Assembly (NCBI RefSeq): GCF_013205055.1
Contig: NZ_JABMLF010000001.1
Location: forward strand, 372,001-436,000
Length of the DNA stretch: 64,000 nucleotides
Direction: 5' to 3'
From: Rathayibacter sp. VKM Ac-2856
GTDB taxonomy: Bacteria; Actinomycetota; Actinomycetes; Actinomycetales; Microbacteriaceae
Shown here: positions 47,964 through 58,300 of the stretch, piece by piece
Layout: each line of letters begins with the position of its first letter
How positions within the stretch are numbered: position 1 is the first letter of the stretch
The notes under the pieces: generated by a model
What the model saw: the letters and a program-made list of their open reading frames with translations, nothing else
Told to the model about the DNA's origin: nothing
The model's database searches: none
Program-made: the position numbers and the translations under genes

Positions 47964-49337
47964 GTGTCGGAAGAGCGCTACGACCTGGTCGTGCTCGGAG
48001 GTGGCAGCGGCGGGTACGCGGCGGCTCTCCGTGCGACCCAGCTCGGCCTGAGCGTGGCGATCGTCGAGCGCGACAAGCTCGGCGGCACCTGCCTGCACCG
48101 CGGCTGCGTCCCGACGAAGGCCCTCCTGCACGCGGCCGAGCTCGCCGACGGCGCGCGCGATGCGCAGAAGTACGGCGTGCTCGCCGCCTTCCAGGGCATC
48201 GACGTCCCGGGTGTCACCCGCTACCGCGAGGGCGTCGTCGCCGGGAAGTACAAGGGGCTGCAGAGCCTCGTCTCCTCGCGCGGCATCACCGTGGTCTCCG
48301 GCGAGGGCCGGCTCACCGGTCCGAAGACGGTCACGGTCGGCGAGCACGTGCTGCACGGCGACTCGATCGTCGTCGCCACCGGCTCCGCCTCCCGCACCCT
48401 GCCCGGCATCGAGATCGGCGGTCGCGTCATCACGAGCGACCAGGCCCTCGAGCTCGATCACGTCCCCGAGCGGGTCGTCGTCCTCGGCGGCGGCGTCATC
48501 GGCGTCGAGTTCGCGAGCGTCTGGCGCTCGTTCGGCGCCGAGGTGTCGATCATCGAGGCGCTCCCGCACCTCGTCCCCAACGAGGACGAGAGCGTGAGCA
48601 AGCAGTTCGAGCGCGCCTACCGCCGCCGCGGCATCTCGTTCACCCTCGGCTCCCGGGTCACCGGCGTCGTGCAGAGCGAGGACGGCGTGTCCGTCTCGCT
48701 CGAGAGTGGCGCGAGCGTCGAGGGAGACCTCCTTCTGGTCGCCGTGGGCCGCGGCCCGGTCACCGCCGGGCTCGGCCTCGAGGAGAACGGCGTGACGCTC
48801 GACCGCGGCTACGTCCTCACCGACGAGCGGCTGCAGACCTCGGTCCCCGGCGTCTACGCCGTCGGCGACATCGTGCCCGGCCTCCAGCTCGCGCACCGCA
48901 GCTTCCAGCAGGGGATCTTCGTCGCCGAGGAGATCGCCGGCCTCGCGCCGCAGACGGTCTCGGACCTCAACATCCCGAAGGTCACCTACAGCGACCCGGA
49001 GGTGGCGTCGATCGGCCTGACCGAGGCGCGCGCCATCGCCGAGCACGGCGCCGAGCGCGTGAAGAGCTACGACTACGGTCTCGGCGGCAACGCGAAGAGC
49101 ACGATCATCGGCACCGCCGGGTCCGTCAAGGTCGTGCGCGTCGTCGACGGACCCGTCGTGGGCGTCCACATGATCGGGGCCCGGGTCGGCGAGCTGATCG
49201 GCGAGGCTCAGCTCATCGTGAACTGGGAGGCGCACCCCGAGGACGTCGCCCCCTTCGTGCACGCGCACCCGACGCAGAACGAGGCGCTCGGCGAGGCGCA
49301 CCTCGCCCTGGCCGGGAAGCCGCTGCACGCCCTCTAG
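47964..49337 (+). CDS. lpdA: Dihydrolipoyl dehydrogenase (E3)
   Basis: This 457-residue flavoprotein has an FAD site VVLGGGSGGYAAALRATQ, redox cysteines in GGTCLHRGCVPTK, an NAD site VVLGGGVIGVEFASVW, and the C-terminal HAHPTQNEALGEA with the catalytic His-Glu. It reoxidises lipoyl groups of 2-oxoacid dehydrogenases. The start is GTG 47964 with AAGGGAG upstream. sucB follows 81 bp later, forming an E3-E2 pair. Confidence 0.95.
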   Translation: MSEERYDLVVLGGGSGGYAAALRATQLGLSVAIVERDKLGGTCLHRGCVPTKALLHAAELADGARDAQKYGVLAAFQGIDVPGVTRYREGVVAGKYKGLQSLVSSRGITVVSGEGRLTGPKTVTVGEHVLHGDSIVVATGSASRTLPGIEIGGRVITSDQALELDHVPERVVVLGGGVIGVEFASVWRSFGAEVSIIEALPHLVPNEDESVSKQFERAYRRRGISFTLGSRVTGVVQSEDGVSVSLESGASVEGDLLLVAVGRGPVTAGLGLEENGVTLDRGYVLTDERLQTSVPGVYAVGDIVPGLQLAHRSFQQGIFVAEEIAGLAPQTVSDLNIPKVTYSDPEVASIGLTEARAIAEHGAERVKSYDYGLGGNAKSTIIGTAGSVKVVRVVDGPVVGVHMIGARVGELIGEAQLIVNWEAHPEDVAPFVHAHPTQNEALGEAHLALAGKPLHAL

Positions 49338-49418
49338 AACCATCGCGGGGCGGCGACCGGCCGCTCCCGCCTCACTAAACTGAACCCACGAACACAAGCG
49401 TCTTAAGGAGACAGGCTC

Positions 49419-50879
49419 ATGAGCGAATCCGTCAGCCTCCCGGCACTCGGAGAGAGTGTCACGGAAGGAACGGTCACCCGCTGGCTGAAGAACGTCGGCG
49501 ACCGCGTCGAGGTCGACGAGCCGCTGCTCGAGGTCTCGACCGACAAGGTCGACACCGAGATCCCGTCGCCCGTCGCCGGTGTCATCGAGGAGATCCTCGT
49601 CCAGGAGGACGAGACCGTCGAGGTCGGTGCCGAGCTGGTCCGCATCGGCGACGGCTCCGGCGCGGCGTCGTCCGAGCCCGAGGCCCCGGCCGAGGAGCCC
49701 GCCGCGGAGGAGTCCCCCGAGGCCGAGGCCGCCGAGACCGAGCCGACCGACGAGGCCACCCCCTCCGTCGACGCGGAGACCGAGGAGGAGGCTCCTGCTC
49801 CGGCCGAGCCCGAGCCGGCCCCCGCCGCCGAGAAGCCGGCCGCTCCCGAGGCGTCCGCGCCCGCCCCGTCGGCTCCGGCCCCCGCCGCTCCGGCCCCCGC
49901 CGCTCCGGCGCCCGCCGCCGCCGCGCCGGCCGCGACCCCCGAGCCCACCGACTCGAACCCCGGCTACGTCACCCCGCTGGTCCGCAAGCTCGCGGGCGAG
50001 AACGGGATCGACCTGTCGACCCTCACCGGCACCGGTGTCGGCGGCCGCATCCGCAAGCAGGACGTGCTCGACGCCGTCGAGGCCGCGAAGTCCGCCCCGG
50101 CCCCGGTCGCGGCGCCCGCCGCCGCTGCCGCCAAGGCCGCGCGCACGCCGCTCGAGACCTCGCCGCTGCGCGGCACGACGCAGCCGATGACCCGCCTGCG
50201 CAAGGTCCTCGCGCAGCGCGCCGTCGAGTCGATGCAGTCGACCGCCCAGCTCACCTCGGTCGTCGAGGTCGACGTCACCGCCGTCGCCCGCTTCCGCGAC
50301 TCGGTCAAGAAGACCTTCAACGAGAAGACCGGCGCCAAGCTGTCCTTCCTGCCGTTCTTCGCCCTCGCTGCCGCCGAGGCCCTCAAGGCCTACCCGGTGA
50401 TCAACTCGACGCTCGACGGCGACTCGATCGTCTACCCGGACCACGAGAACATCAGCATCGCGGTCGACACCGAGCGCGGACTGCTGACCCCGGTCCTGAA
50501 GAACGCGTCGGAGCTGACCCTCGCGCAGATCGCCAGCACCATCGGCGACCTCGCGGAGCGAACCCGCAACAACAAGCTCAAGCCCGACGAGCTGGCCGGC
50601 GGCACCTTCACGCTGACCAACACCGGCTCGCGCGGTGCGCTGTTCGACACGCCCGTCGTGTTCCTGCCGCAGACCGCGATCCTCGGCACCGGCATCGTCA
50701 CGAAGAAGCCGGCCGTCGTGCAGGTCGACGGCACGGACGCGATCGCGATCCGCTCGACCGTGTTCCTCGCCCTGTCGTACGACCACCGCACGGTCGACGG
50801 CGCGGACGCGGCCCGCTTCCTGGTCGCCATCAAGGAGCGCCTCGAGGAGGGCTCGTTCGAGAACGACCTCGGCATCTGA
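49419..50879 (+). CDS. sucB: Dihydrolipoamide acyltransferase E2 (2-oxoglutarate dehydrogenase type, SucB)
   Basis: In this 486-residue protein the N-terminal lipoyl domain carries Lys43 in [15 protein letters not shown] long Ala/Pro/Glu-rich flexible linker (about 80-175), with the tandem PAPAA unit, follows. The peripheral subunit-binding domain ([19 protein letters not shown]) comes next, then the catalytic domain ending [15 protein letters not shown] with the active His near residue 456. It moves succinyl (or another acyl) groups to CoA. Only one lipoyl domain is present, whereas many actinobacterial E2 proteins have two or three. ATG 49419 follows AAGGAGAC. Confidence 0.92.
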   Translation: MSESVSLPALGESVTEGTVTRWLKNVGDRVEVDEPLLEVSTDKVDTEIPSPVAGVIEEILVQEDETVEVGAELVRIGDGSGAASSEPEAPAEEPAAEESPEAEAAETEPTDEATPSVDAETEEEAPAPAEPEPAPAAEKPAAPEASAPAPSAPAPAAPAPAAPAPAAAAPAATPEPTDSNPGYVTPLVRKLAGENGIDLSTLTGTGVGGRIRKQDVLDAVEAAKSAPAPVAAPAAAAAKAARTPLETSPLRGTTQPMTRLRKVLAQRAVESMQSTAQLTSVVEVDVTAVARFRDSVKKTFNEKTGAKLSFLPFFALAAAEALKAYPVINSTLDGDSIVYPDHENISIAVDTERGLLTPVLKNASELTLAQIASTIGDLAERTRNNKLKPDELAGGTFTLTNTGSRGALFDTPVVFLPQTAILGTGIVTKKPAVVQVDGTDAIAIRSTVFLALSYDHRTVDGADAARFLVAIKERLEEGSFENDLGI

Positions 50880-50902
50880 CGCCCTCTCGCTGACGCGCCG
50901 CA

Positions 50903-52255
50903 CTAGCGGCTCGCGTCGGTGAAGACGTCGCGGAGAAGCCAGACGGCCTCCGTCCTGATCATCAGGACGGAGGCCGTCGTCGTTCCCGCGTCGGGCCCGA
51001 CCGAGACCACGGCCGAGGCGCCGTTGACGTCGGCGAGCACGGCCGTGACGGCGGTGCCGCCGGCCCCGAGCACCCCGACGGCCTCCGCCCAGTCGGCGCG
51101 CATCGGCGAGTCGGCCGTCGTGAGTGCCGCCGCGCACGCCGCCGCGACTCCGCAGTCGCGTGCGGAGGCGAGGAGGGCCGTCGCCGCCTCCTCCGGAGGG
51201 AGGCCCGCTGCCGGCGGACGGGGCGGTGGCGGGGCCGCCGACGTCGCCGGTCGAGCGGGTGCCGCCGTCGAGGGCGCCACCGACCGCGTCGCCGTTGACG
51301 GGAAGGCTCGGGGTGTCCGCGGAGGTGTCGCGCTCGCCGTCGCGACGGGGGCGGCAGTCGTCGTGACCGCAGGTGCGGCGGTGCGGGGGGCTACCGCCGC
51401 CGGCTCCGCTTGCGTCCCCCGGTCCGCTCCGAACGTCGTCATCGCCAGCGCCCCCGCCACGACGACGACCGCGGCCGCGAGCGGACCGCGCCGCTGCCGG
51501 AGGACGGCGAGCAGGCGGTCGCGCCAGCCATCCAGGGGATGCGTCCTGCGATGGCGTCGCGGCCCCGGTGCGTGCGCTCGTGTCGACGACTCCCCCACCC
51601 CGGTCCGCTCACCTCCTCCGGCCGCCGACGACGCGAGCGCGAGCGGCAGCGGCACCGCGGAGCGGTAGAGCAGCGCCTCGAGCGCCTCGAGGTCGTCGGC
51701 CTCACTCGGACTCCCCCGCCACTCCGGACAGCTCCGACGGCAGCGGCCGAGCAGATCGCGGACCGCCGTGCACACCTCCGCCTCGGCCGCGCCCCGCCCC
51801 GCCGCGCTCAGGAGCAGCACCGGCCGGCCCTCCGCCGTGAGGCCGACCGCGTCCGCCGCGGGGACCGGGTGCACTCCGGCCCCCACGCAGTCGCGGAGCG
51901 CCGCGACGATCGGGGCGAGGACCGTGACGACGACCCCCGGGGGCAGCTCGGCGCCGGACTCGAGCACGCTCTCCAGCGTCCCGACCACCGCGGGGCCGGT
52001 GATCAGGACGACCCCGTCGCGGTGCGCGCCCACGTCGACCAGCTGCTGCCGGTGCTCGTGCGGCCCGAGCAGGCCGAGCCCCGACCGCAGCGCCGTCTCC
52101 GCCCGCTCCGGCGGGAGCAGCAGAGCGTTCAGCAGCCGGCCGTCGCCGCCGACGACGACAGGACCGAGCTCGCTCCGACCGGCGACGACGAACCCGGCGC
52201 AGCGCTCCGCCCGAGGGTCCTCGCCCCCGTGGTCCTGCTCCCCGTTCACCGCCAT
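50903..52255 (-). CDS. Membrane-anchored pseudokinase-like protein
   Basis: This 450-residue protein is not a named family to me. Residues 1-170 read like a degenerate protein kinase: LLGPHEHRQQLVDVG, then GVVLITGPAVVGTLESVLES, VVTVLAPIVAALRDCVGAG and GLTAEGRPVLL follow kinase order, but no HRD or DFG motif and no catalytic Lys are visible. One transmembrane segment lies near residue 262 (LAAAVVVVAGALAM). A Pro/Ala/Thr-rich linker and a 95-residue outer domain with two cysteines (ARDCGVAAACAA) complete it. ATG 52255 follows CGGAG; the longer frame would overlap the DUF4191 gene on the other strand. Confidence 0.72.
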   Translation of the reverse strand: MAVNGEQDHGGEDPRAERCAGFVVAGRSELGPVVVGGDGRLLNALLLPPERAETALRSGLGLLGPHEHRQQLVDVGAHRDGVVLITGPAVVGTLESVLESGAELPPGVVVTVLAPIVAALRDCVGAGVHPVPAADAVGLTAEGRPVLLLSAAGRGAAEAEVCTAVRDLLGRCRRSCPEWRGSPSEADDLEALEALLYRSAVPLPLALASSAAGGGERTGVGESSTRAHAPGPRRHRRTHPLDGWRDRLLAVLRQRRGPLAAAVVVVAGALAMTTFGADRGTQAEPAAVAPRTAAPAVTTTAAPVATASATPPRTPRAFPSTATRSVAPSTAAPARPATSAAPPPPRPPAAGLPPEEAATALLASARDCGVAAACAAALTTADSPMRADWAEAVGVLGAGGTAVTAVLADVNGASAVVSVGPDAGTTTASVLMIRTEAVWLLRDVFTDASR

Positions 52256-52406
52256 GCTCCGAGGGTGCCGTCCGGTCGCGCCCGCCGGGGCACGGAGGCG
52301 GACATCGGTGGACGCAGGAGCGGCTCCGGCGCTGGGGAGGAGAGCCGACCCGGCGGATCCGCCCGGATCGGTCTCCCCCGCCGGGTCCGCTCGGTATCCT
52401 GGAGGA

Positions 52407-53117
52407 ATGGCACGCAGCACGGAACCGTCGACGAAGGCGGTCAAGGAACCAGGACGTCTCAAGCAGATGTGGCAGGTGTTCCAGATGACCCGCCGCTACG
52501 ACAGCAGCGCGGTCTGGATCATCCTGCTGGCGCTGATCGTCCCGATCCTGCTCGGCGTCCTGCTCGGAGTCCTCCTGGGCGACGGCAACGGCTTCGTCAT
52601 CGCCCTCTGGATCGTCGTCGGCGTGATGGCCGGCCTGGTCGCCGGACTCGCCGTGCTCTCCCGCCGCGCCGAGCGCGCCGCCTACGGGCAGATCGCCGGG
52701 CAGCCGGGTGCCGTCGGCGCCGTCCTGCGCAGCGGGCTCCGCGGGACCTGGACCGGCGGCGAGATGCCGGTGGCCGTCAACGGCAAGACCCAGGACGCCG
52801 TCTACCGCGCCGTCGGCCGCGGCGGTGTCGTGCTGATCGCCGAGGGTCCCGCCGGGCGCACGAAGCGCATGCTCGAGGACGAGCGCCGCAAGGTGACCCG
52901 CATCCTCCCCAACGTCCCCGTCACCTTCGTAAACGTCGGTCCCGACGAGGACTCGGTGCCGCTGCACAAGGTGCCCCGCACGCTCGCGAAGACCAAGAAG
53001 GTGCTGACGAAGGCCGAGGTCCTGGCCGTCAAGAACCGCCTCGCCTCGCTCAACACCTCGCTGCCGATCCCCAAGGGCGTCGACCCCTTCAAGGTGCGAC
53101 CGCAGCGCTCGCGCTGA
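52407..53117 (+). CDS. DUF4191 membrane protein
   Basis: This 236-residue protein has two adjacent transmembrane segments (about residues 36-85) and a cytoplasmic tail with AAYGQIAGQPGAVGAVL and KVTRILPNVPVTFVNVG. It is the actinobacterial DUF4191 family, normally found next to lipoate or glutamine synthetase genes. ATG 52407 lies just after GGAGG. It converges with the RDD gene across a strong terminator. Confidence 0.92.
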   Translation: MARSTEPSTKAVKEPGRLKQMWQVFQMTRRYDSSAVWIILLALIVPILLGVLLGVLLGDGNGFVIALWIVVGVMAGLVAGLAVLSRRAERAAYGQIAGQPGAVGAVLRSGLRGTWTGGEMPVAVNGKTQDAVYRAVGRGGVVLIAEGPAGRTKRMLEDERRKVTRILPNVPVTFVNVGPDEDSVPLHKVPRTLAKTKKVLTKAEVLAVKNRLASLNTSLPIPKGVDPFKVRPQRSR

Positions 53118-53128
53118 CGCGCACTGCG

Positions 53129-53181
53129 CGGAACGACGAACGGCCGGCCGGGATCCCTCCCGCCGGCCGTTCGTCGTTCCG
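53129..53181. terminator. Bidirectional terminator between DUF4191 and RDD genes
   Basis: A perfect 20-bp stem (53129-53148 with 53162-53181) and a 13-base loop begin 12 bp past the DUF4191 stop. On either strand the stem includes GAACGACGAACGG. Confidence 0.85.
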
Positions 53182-53210
53182 CGGCTCGGTCCCGCTGGAG
53201 CCGCAGCCGG

Positions 53211-53633
53211 TCAGTACCGGACGAGGATCGTGCCCGCGACCTTGTCGTGGAAGCCGCGCTGGTCCGAGTCCCAGACCAGGGCCGGCACCAGCACCGCGAG
53301 CAGGACCGAGCGCACCAGCGGCCGCCAGACGCCGACCCAGCCGCCGCCGAGCCGGACCACGCGCATGCCGAGCAGCCGGTGCCCGATGCTGCCGCCGATG
53401 GTGGGGATGAAGACCGCCTGCAGCACGACGAAGAGGATGATGCTCGCCCAGCGGTCGTAGCCGAAGAAGACGAAGGACAGCAGCGCGACGATCGCGAAGT
53501 CGACGGCGAGGGCGGCGAAGCGGCGTCCGGGGCGGGCGATCGACATCCGGCCCTGCTCGGGGAGCCCGAGGCGCTGCCCCGGTCGGGTGCTCGGGGCGAC
53601 GTCCGCGAAGGTCCTGCGCTCGGGTGCTGGCAT
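53211..53633 (-). CDS. RDD family membrane protein
   Basis: In this 140-residue protein a 35-residue cytoplasmic start is followed by ARPGRRFAALAVDFAIVAL, the Arg/Asp signature of the RDD family, and about three transmembrane segments. IGGSIGHRLLGMRVVRLG is the second conserved block. It is often found next to glnA in actinobacteria, as here. Function is unknown; transport has been suggested for some family members. Confidence 0.92.
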   Translation of the reverse strand: MPAPERRTFADVAPSTRPGQRLGLPEQGRMSIARPGRRFAALAVDFAIVALLSFVFFGYDRWASIILFVVLQAVFIPTIGGSIGHRLLGMRVVRLGGGWVGVWRPLVRSVLLAVLVPALVWDSDQRGFHDKVAGTILVRY

Positions 53634-53709
53634 CCTCCGATGCTACCCGCGGCGGCCTCGGCGGAGGCGGGCACCGAGCCCCCTGCCAGGGACGCACCGC
53701 GCCCTCCCG

Positions 53710-53747
53710 TTAACATGGTCGAAACAATCGGGACACGGCGGGGAAAC
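53710..53747 (+). promoter_or_regulatory. GlnR-like box upstream of glnA1
   Basis: The order is TTAAC-n6-GAAAC-n6-GACAC-n6-GAAAC at exact 11-bp steps. This matches the actinobacterial GlnR layout gTnAC-n6-GaAAC repeated; both b-sites are perfect and each a-site has one mismatch. It ends 66 bp before the glnA1 start. A TACCCT near 53760 could be the -10. Confidence 0.7.
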
Positions 53748-53812
53748 CCCCCGTCACTACCCTGGAACGGCTGCGCTCTGCAGCAACCCGTTACGCCATT
53801 GGAGACCTTTGC

Positions 53813-55237
53813 ATGTTTAAAGATTCTTCCGAGGTGCTCAAGTTCATCAAGGACACGGACGTCAAGTTCCTCGACATCCGGTTCACCGATCTCCCCGGTG
53901 TCCAGCAGCACTTCAACATCCCCGCCTCGACGGTCGACGAGGAGTTCTTCTCCGTCGGCCAGCTCTTCGACGGGTCCTCGATCCGCGGATTCGCGAACAT
54001 CCACGAATCGGACATGCAGCTGATCCCTGACGTGACCACCGCCTACGTGGACCCGTTCCGCGTCGAGCGCACGCTGATCATCGTCTTCGACATCTACAAC
54101 CCGCGCAACGGGGAGATCTACTCGAAGGACCCGCGCCAGGTCGCCAAGAAGGCCGAGAAGTACCTCGCGTCGACCGGCATCGCCGACACCGCGTTCTTCG
54201 CTCCCGAGGCCGAGTTCTACATCTTCGACGACGTGCGCTACGAGGTCACCCAGAACTCCGCGTTCCACTCCGTCGACTCCGTCGAGGGCGCCTGGAACTC
54301 GGGCCGCGTCGAAGAGGGCGGCAACCTCGGCAACAAGACCCCCTACAAGGGCGGCTACTTCCCCGTCAGCCCGGTCGACAAGCAGGCCGACCTCCGCGAC
54401 GACATCTGCCTCAAGCTGATCGACGCCGGCCTCATCCTCGAGCGCTCGCACCACGAGGTGGGCACCGGCGGCCAGGCCGAGATCAACTACCGCTTCGACA
54501 CGATGGTCCACTCCGCGGACGACATCCTGAAGTTCAAGTACATCGTCAAGAACACGGCCGAGCAGTGGGGCAAGACCGCCACGTTCATGCCGAAGCCGCT
54601 CTTCGGCGACAACGGCTCGGGCATGCACACCCACCAGTCTCTGTGGAACGACGGCAAGCCCCTGTTCTACGACGAGAACGGCTACGGCGGCCTCTCGGAC
54701 GTCGCGCGCTGGTACATCGGCGGCCTGCTCAAGCACGCCCCCGCGGTCCTCGCGTTCACGAACCCGACGGTCAACTCGTACCACCGCCTGATCCCGGGCT
54801 TCGAGGCGCCGGTCAACCTGGTCTACTCGGCCGGCAACCGCTCCGCGTCGATCCGCATCCCGATCACGGGCACGAACCCCAAGGCGAAGCGCATCGAGTT
54901 CCGTGCGCCCGACGCCTCGGGCAACCCGTACCTCGCGTTCGCCGCCCAGCTGATGGCGGGCCTCGACGGCATCAAGAACCGCATCGAGCCGCACGAGCCG
55001 GTCGACAAGGACCTCTACGAGCTGCCCCCCGAGGAGGCCAAGCTCATCCCGCAGGTCCCCGCCTCGCTCGAGGAGGCCCTGGCCGCCCTCGAGGCCGACC
55101 ACGACTTCCTCCTCCAGGGCGGCGTGTTCACCCAGGAGCTCATCGAGACCTGGATCGACTACAAGCGCGAGAAGGAGATCAAGCCCCTCGCGCAGCGCCC
55201 GCACCCCTTCGAGTTCGAGCTGTACTACGGCGTCTGA
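53813..55237 (+). CDS. glnA: Glutamine synthetase, type I (GlnA1)
   Basis: This 474-residue GSI enzyme makes glutamine from glutamate, ammonia and ATP. Marks are [19 protein letters not shown], the ATP-site [16 protein letters not shown], and [10 protein letters not shown]. The adenylylation Tyr402 is present in [11 protein letters not shown], so the enzyme can be switched off by GlnE, whose gene converges from the right. GlnR-like control is suggested by the upstream box. ATG 53813 follows TTGGAGAC. Confidence 0.97.
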   Translation: MFKDSSEVLKFIKDTDVKFLDIRFTDLPGVQQHFNIPASTVDEEFFSVGQLFDGSSIRGFANIHESDMQLIPDVTTAYVDPFRVERTLIIVFDIYNPRNGEIYSKDPRQVAKKAEKYLASTGIADTAFFAPEAEFYIFDDVRYEVTQNSAFHSVDSVEGAWNSGRVEEGGNLGNKTPYKGGYFPVSPVDKQADLRDDICLKLIDAGLILERSHHEVGTGGQAEINYRFDTMVHSADDILKFKYIVKNTAEQWGKTATFMPKPLFGDNGSGMHTHQSLWNDGKPLFYDENGYGGLSDVARWYIGGLLKHAPAVLAFTNPTVNSYHRLIPGFEAPVNLVYSAGNRSASIRIPITGTNPKAKRIEFRAPDASGNPYLAFAAQLMAGLDGIKNRIEPHEPVDKDLYELPPEEAKLIPQVPASLEEALAALEADHDFLLQGGVFTQELIETWIDYKREKEIKPLAQRPHPFEFELYYGV

Positions 55238-55268
55238 TCCGACGCACCGCGGCGCTCACGCACCGCAC

Positions 55269-55302
55269 GAAGGGCCGTTCCTCTCCGGAGGAGCGGCCCT
55301 TC
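55269..55302. terminator. Terminator between glnA1 and glnE
   Basis: An outer 9-bp stem (55269-55277 with 55294-55302) and an inner 5-bp stem (55279-55283 with 55288-55292) surround a TCCG loop. It lies between convergent genes. Confidence 0.75.
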
Positions 55303-55339
55303 CGCGTTCCCGCCCGTGATCCGGTGACGGAGCGGCGGC

Positions 55340-58300
55340 TCAGCGGTAGGAGGGCGCGTCGACCTCGACCGGGCCGTAGAAGCGGCGCTCGAAGACGGCG
55401 CGGGCCCGGCGGGTGACGCCGAGGTAGTCGTCCTCGAGCTGCGTCGCGGAATCGGCGGGGTACTCCAGGAGGCGTGCGACGCCGTCCAGCTGGCGGCGGT
55501 CGGCCGGCAGCACGTCGGCCGTGCGGTCGGTGAACAGGGTCATCGCCGAGCGCACCCGCGACGCGAGGAGCCAGGCCGCGCGCAGACGCTCGGCGTCGGG
55601 CGGCGAGATCAGCTCCGCCTCCTCCGCCACGCTCAGCGCGGTCAGCGTCGAGGTCGTCCGCAGCGCCGGGATCGTGCGCGCGTGCTGCAGCTGCAGCAGC
55701 TGCACCAGCCACTCGACGTCGCTCAGCGAGCCGCGGCCGAGCTTCAGATGGCGCTTCGGGTCCGCGCCCTGCGGCAGGCGCTCGCTCTCCACCCGCGCCT
55801 TGATCCGCTTCACCTCGCGGATGTCGCGGTCGGAGATCCCGGCGGGGTAGCGGACGCCGTCGGCCAGCTCCTCGAAGTCCGCGATCAGCGCGGCGTCACC
55901 GGCGACTCCGCGGGCGCGCAGCAGCGCCTGCGCCTCCCACGTGAGCGACCAGCGGGCGTAGTAGGCCCGGTAGGAGTCGAGCGAGCGCACCAGCGGGCCG
56001 TTCTTGCCCTCGGGACGGAGGTCGGCGTCGAGATCGAGCGGGAGCCGCGAGTCCTCGGTCAGCCGGACGAGCTCGGCCACGAGGAACTGCGCGTAGAGCT
56101 GCGCCTCATGCGGGTCGGCGTCGCCGGGCCGCTGGACGTACATCACGTCGGCATCGGAGCCGAAGCCGAGCTCCGCTCCCCCGTAGCGCCCCATGCCGAT
56201 GACGGCGAACTCGGCACCCGACCCGCGGCGGCCGGTGCTCGAGCGCCGCACGGCGGCCAGCACGCCGCCGAGGAGCGCGGTGATGATGTCGGAGAGGCTC
56301 GTCGCGATCTCCTCGATCGTGCTCAGCCCGAGGACTCCGCCGATCGCGGTGCGGAGCACCTCGCGTCGGCGCATCCCCCGCAGCGCCGTGGCGACGGCCT
56401 CGGGGGTGTCGTGGCGCGCGAGGACTGCGCGCACCTCCTCCGCCAGTCGGTCGGCGCTCCGGGGACGCAGGGCCTCGTCGTCCTCCAACCAGGCCGCCGA
56501 CTCGGGGATGCGGTCGAGCAGCTCGCCGACGAAACGCGAGCCGGACAGGACGGTCGTCAGGCGCTTCGCGGCCCCGGAGGAGTCGCGCAGCATCCGGAGG
56601 AACCAGGGGGTGCCGCCGAGCGTGTCGCTCAGCCGGCGGAAGGCGAGGAGTCCGTAGTCGGGGTCGGCGCCGTCGGCGAACCACTGCAGCATCACGGGGA
56701 CGAGGTGGCGCTGAATGCTCGCGCGCCGCGAGACACCGGAGGTCATGGCGGCGATGTGGCCGAGGGCGCCCTTCGCATCGACGAAGCCGATGGCGGCGAG
56801 GCGCGCCTCCGCCTGACCCGTCGACAGCTCGATGCCGCCGTCGGGCAGCGCGGCGACGGCCGAGAGCAGCGGACGGTAGAACAGCCGCTCGTGCAGCCCG
56901 CGGACGCGGTGCTTGATCGAGTTCCAGACGGTGAGGAGCTCCTCGGCGCTGCGGGCGAGACCGCTCGCCCGGGCCAGGGTCCGCAGCTCGTGCTCGTCGC
57001 GCGGCATCAGGTGGGTGCGCCGCAGCCGCCGCAGCTGGAGCCGGTGCTCGAGCAGGCGCAGCGCGCGGTAGTCCTGCGCGAACTCCTCCGCCGCGGCCCG
57101 GCCGATGTAGCCGCGGTCGGCGAGCGCACCGAGGGCGAGCAGGGTGCCCGGCATGTGGATCTCGTCGTCGGTCTGGCCGTGCACGAGCTGGAGCAGCTGG
57201 ACGGTGAACTCGATGTCGCGCAGCCCGCCCGGGCCGAGCTTGATCTGGTAGTGCACGTCGTTCGGCGGGATGTTCTCGGTGACGCGCTCGCGCATCCGCT
57301 GCACCGACTCGACGAAGTTCTCGCGGGACGCGCTCGACCACACCTTCGGGGCGACGGCCTCGACGTAGGCGCGGCCCAGCTCCAGGTCCCCCGCGAGCGG
57401 ACGGGCCTTCAGCAGGGCCTGGAACTCCCAGCTCTTCGCCCAGCGGTCGTAGTAGGTGATGTGCGACTCGAGGGTCCGCACCAGCGCGCCCTGCTTGCCC
57501 TCGGGGCGCAGGTTCGGGTCGACCTCCCAGAGCTCGGGCTCGAGGGCGAGCGCCGAGGTGCCGCGCATGAGCAGGACGGCGAGCCGCGTCGCGATGTCGA
57601 TCGCCCGGGCGTTGGAGAGATCGCGCTCGGGGTCGCCCTCCGCCACGAAGATGACGTCGACGTCGCTGACGTAGTTGAGCTCGGACGCACCCGCCTTGCC
57701 CATCCCGATCACGGCGAAGCGCGTCGCCTCGACCTCCTCGCGGCTGAACCGGCCGGGACCGGAGCCCGCGATCAGATCGGCGCGCGCAACGGCGAGCGAG
57801 GCCTCCAGAGCCGCGCCGGCGACGTCGGCCAGCGTGCGCGCCACCCGGTCCACGGCCGCGACCGGATCGGACTGGCCGAGATCGTGCACGACGACGCGGG
57901 TGAGCAGCCGGCGGTACCGGACGCGCAGGGCCGTCCAGCCCTCCTCCTCGTGCAGGGCCGCGACGCCGTCCACGGCGCCGACGGAGTCGAGCAGCTCCTG
58001 CTTCAGCTCGGCCCGCCCGGGGAGGACGCGGACGGGATCGAGGACCCCAGCGAGCTCGTCCGGGCGGCGCTGCAGGAAGTCCGCGAGACCCGAGGACGCG
58101 CCGAGCACCAGCAGGAGACGGGTGATCGCGGCGTCGTCCGCGAGGACGGCGTCCATCCGATCGCGGTGTCCGCGCAGCAGGTCCAGGAGTGCGCCGAGCG
58201 CCGCGTCCGGGTCGGCGACCGACGCGAAGGCCGGCACGACCGACGCCAGGGAGCGGCCGGCGAGCTCCTCCGCCTCGGCGAGGCGCGCCCCGGTCTCGCC

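Noticed and set aside
47778-51137. Minus-strand frame of 1119 codons opposite lpd and sucB
   Set aside because: It mirrors the lpd and sucB codons and the Ala/Pro linker; no independent motif.
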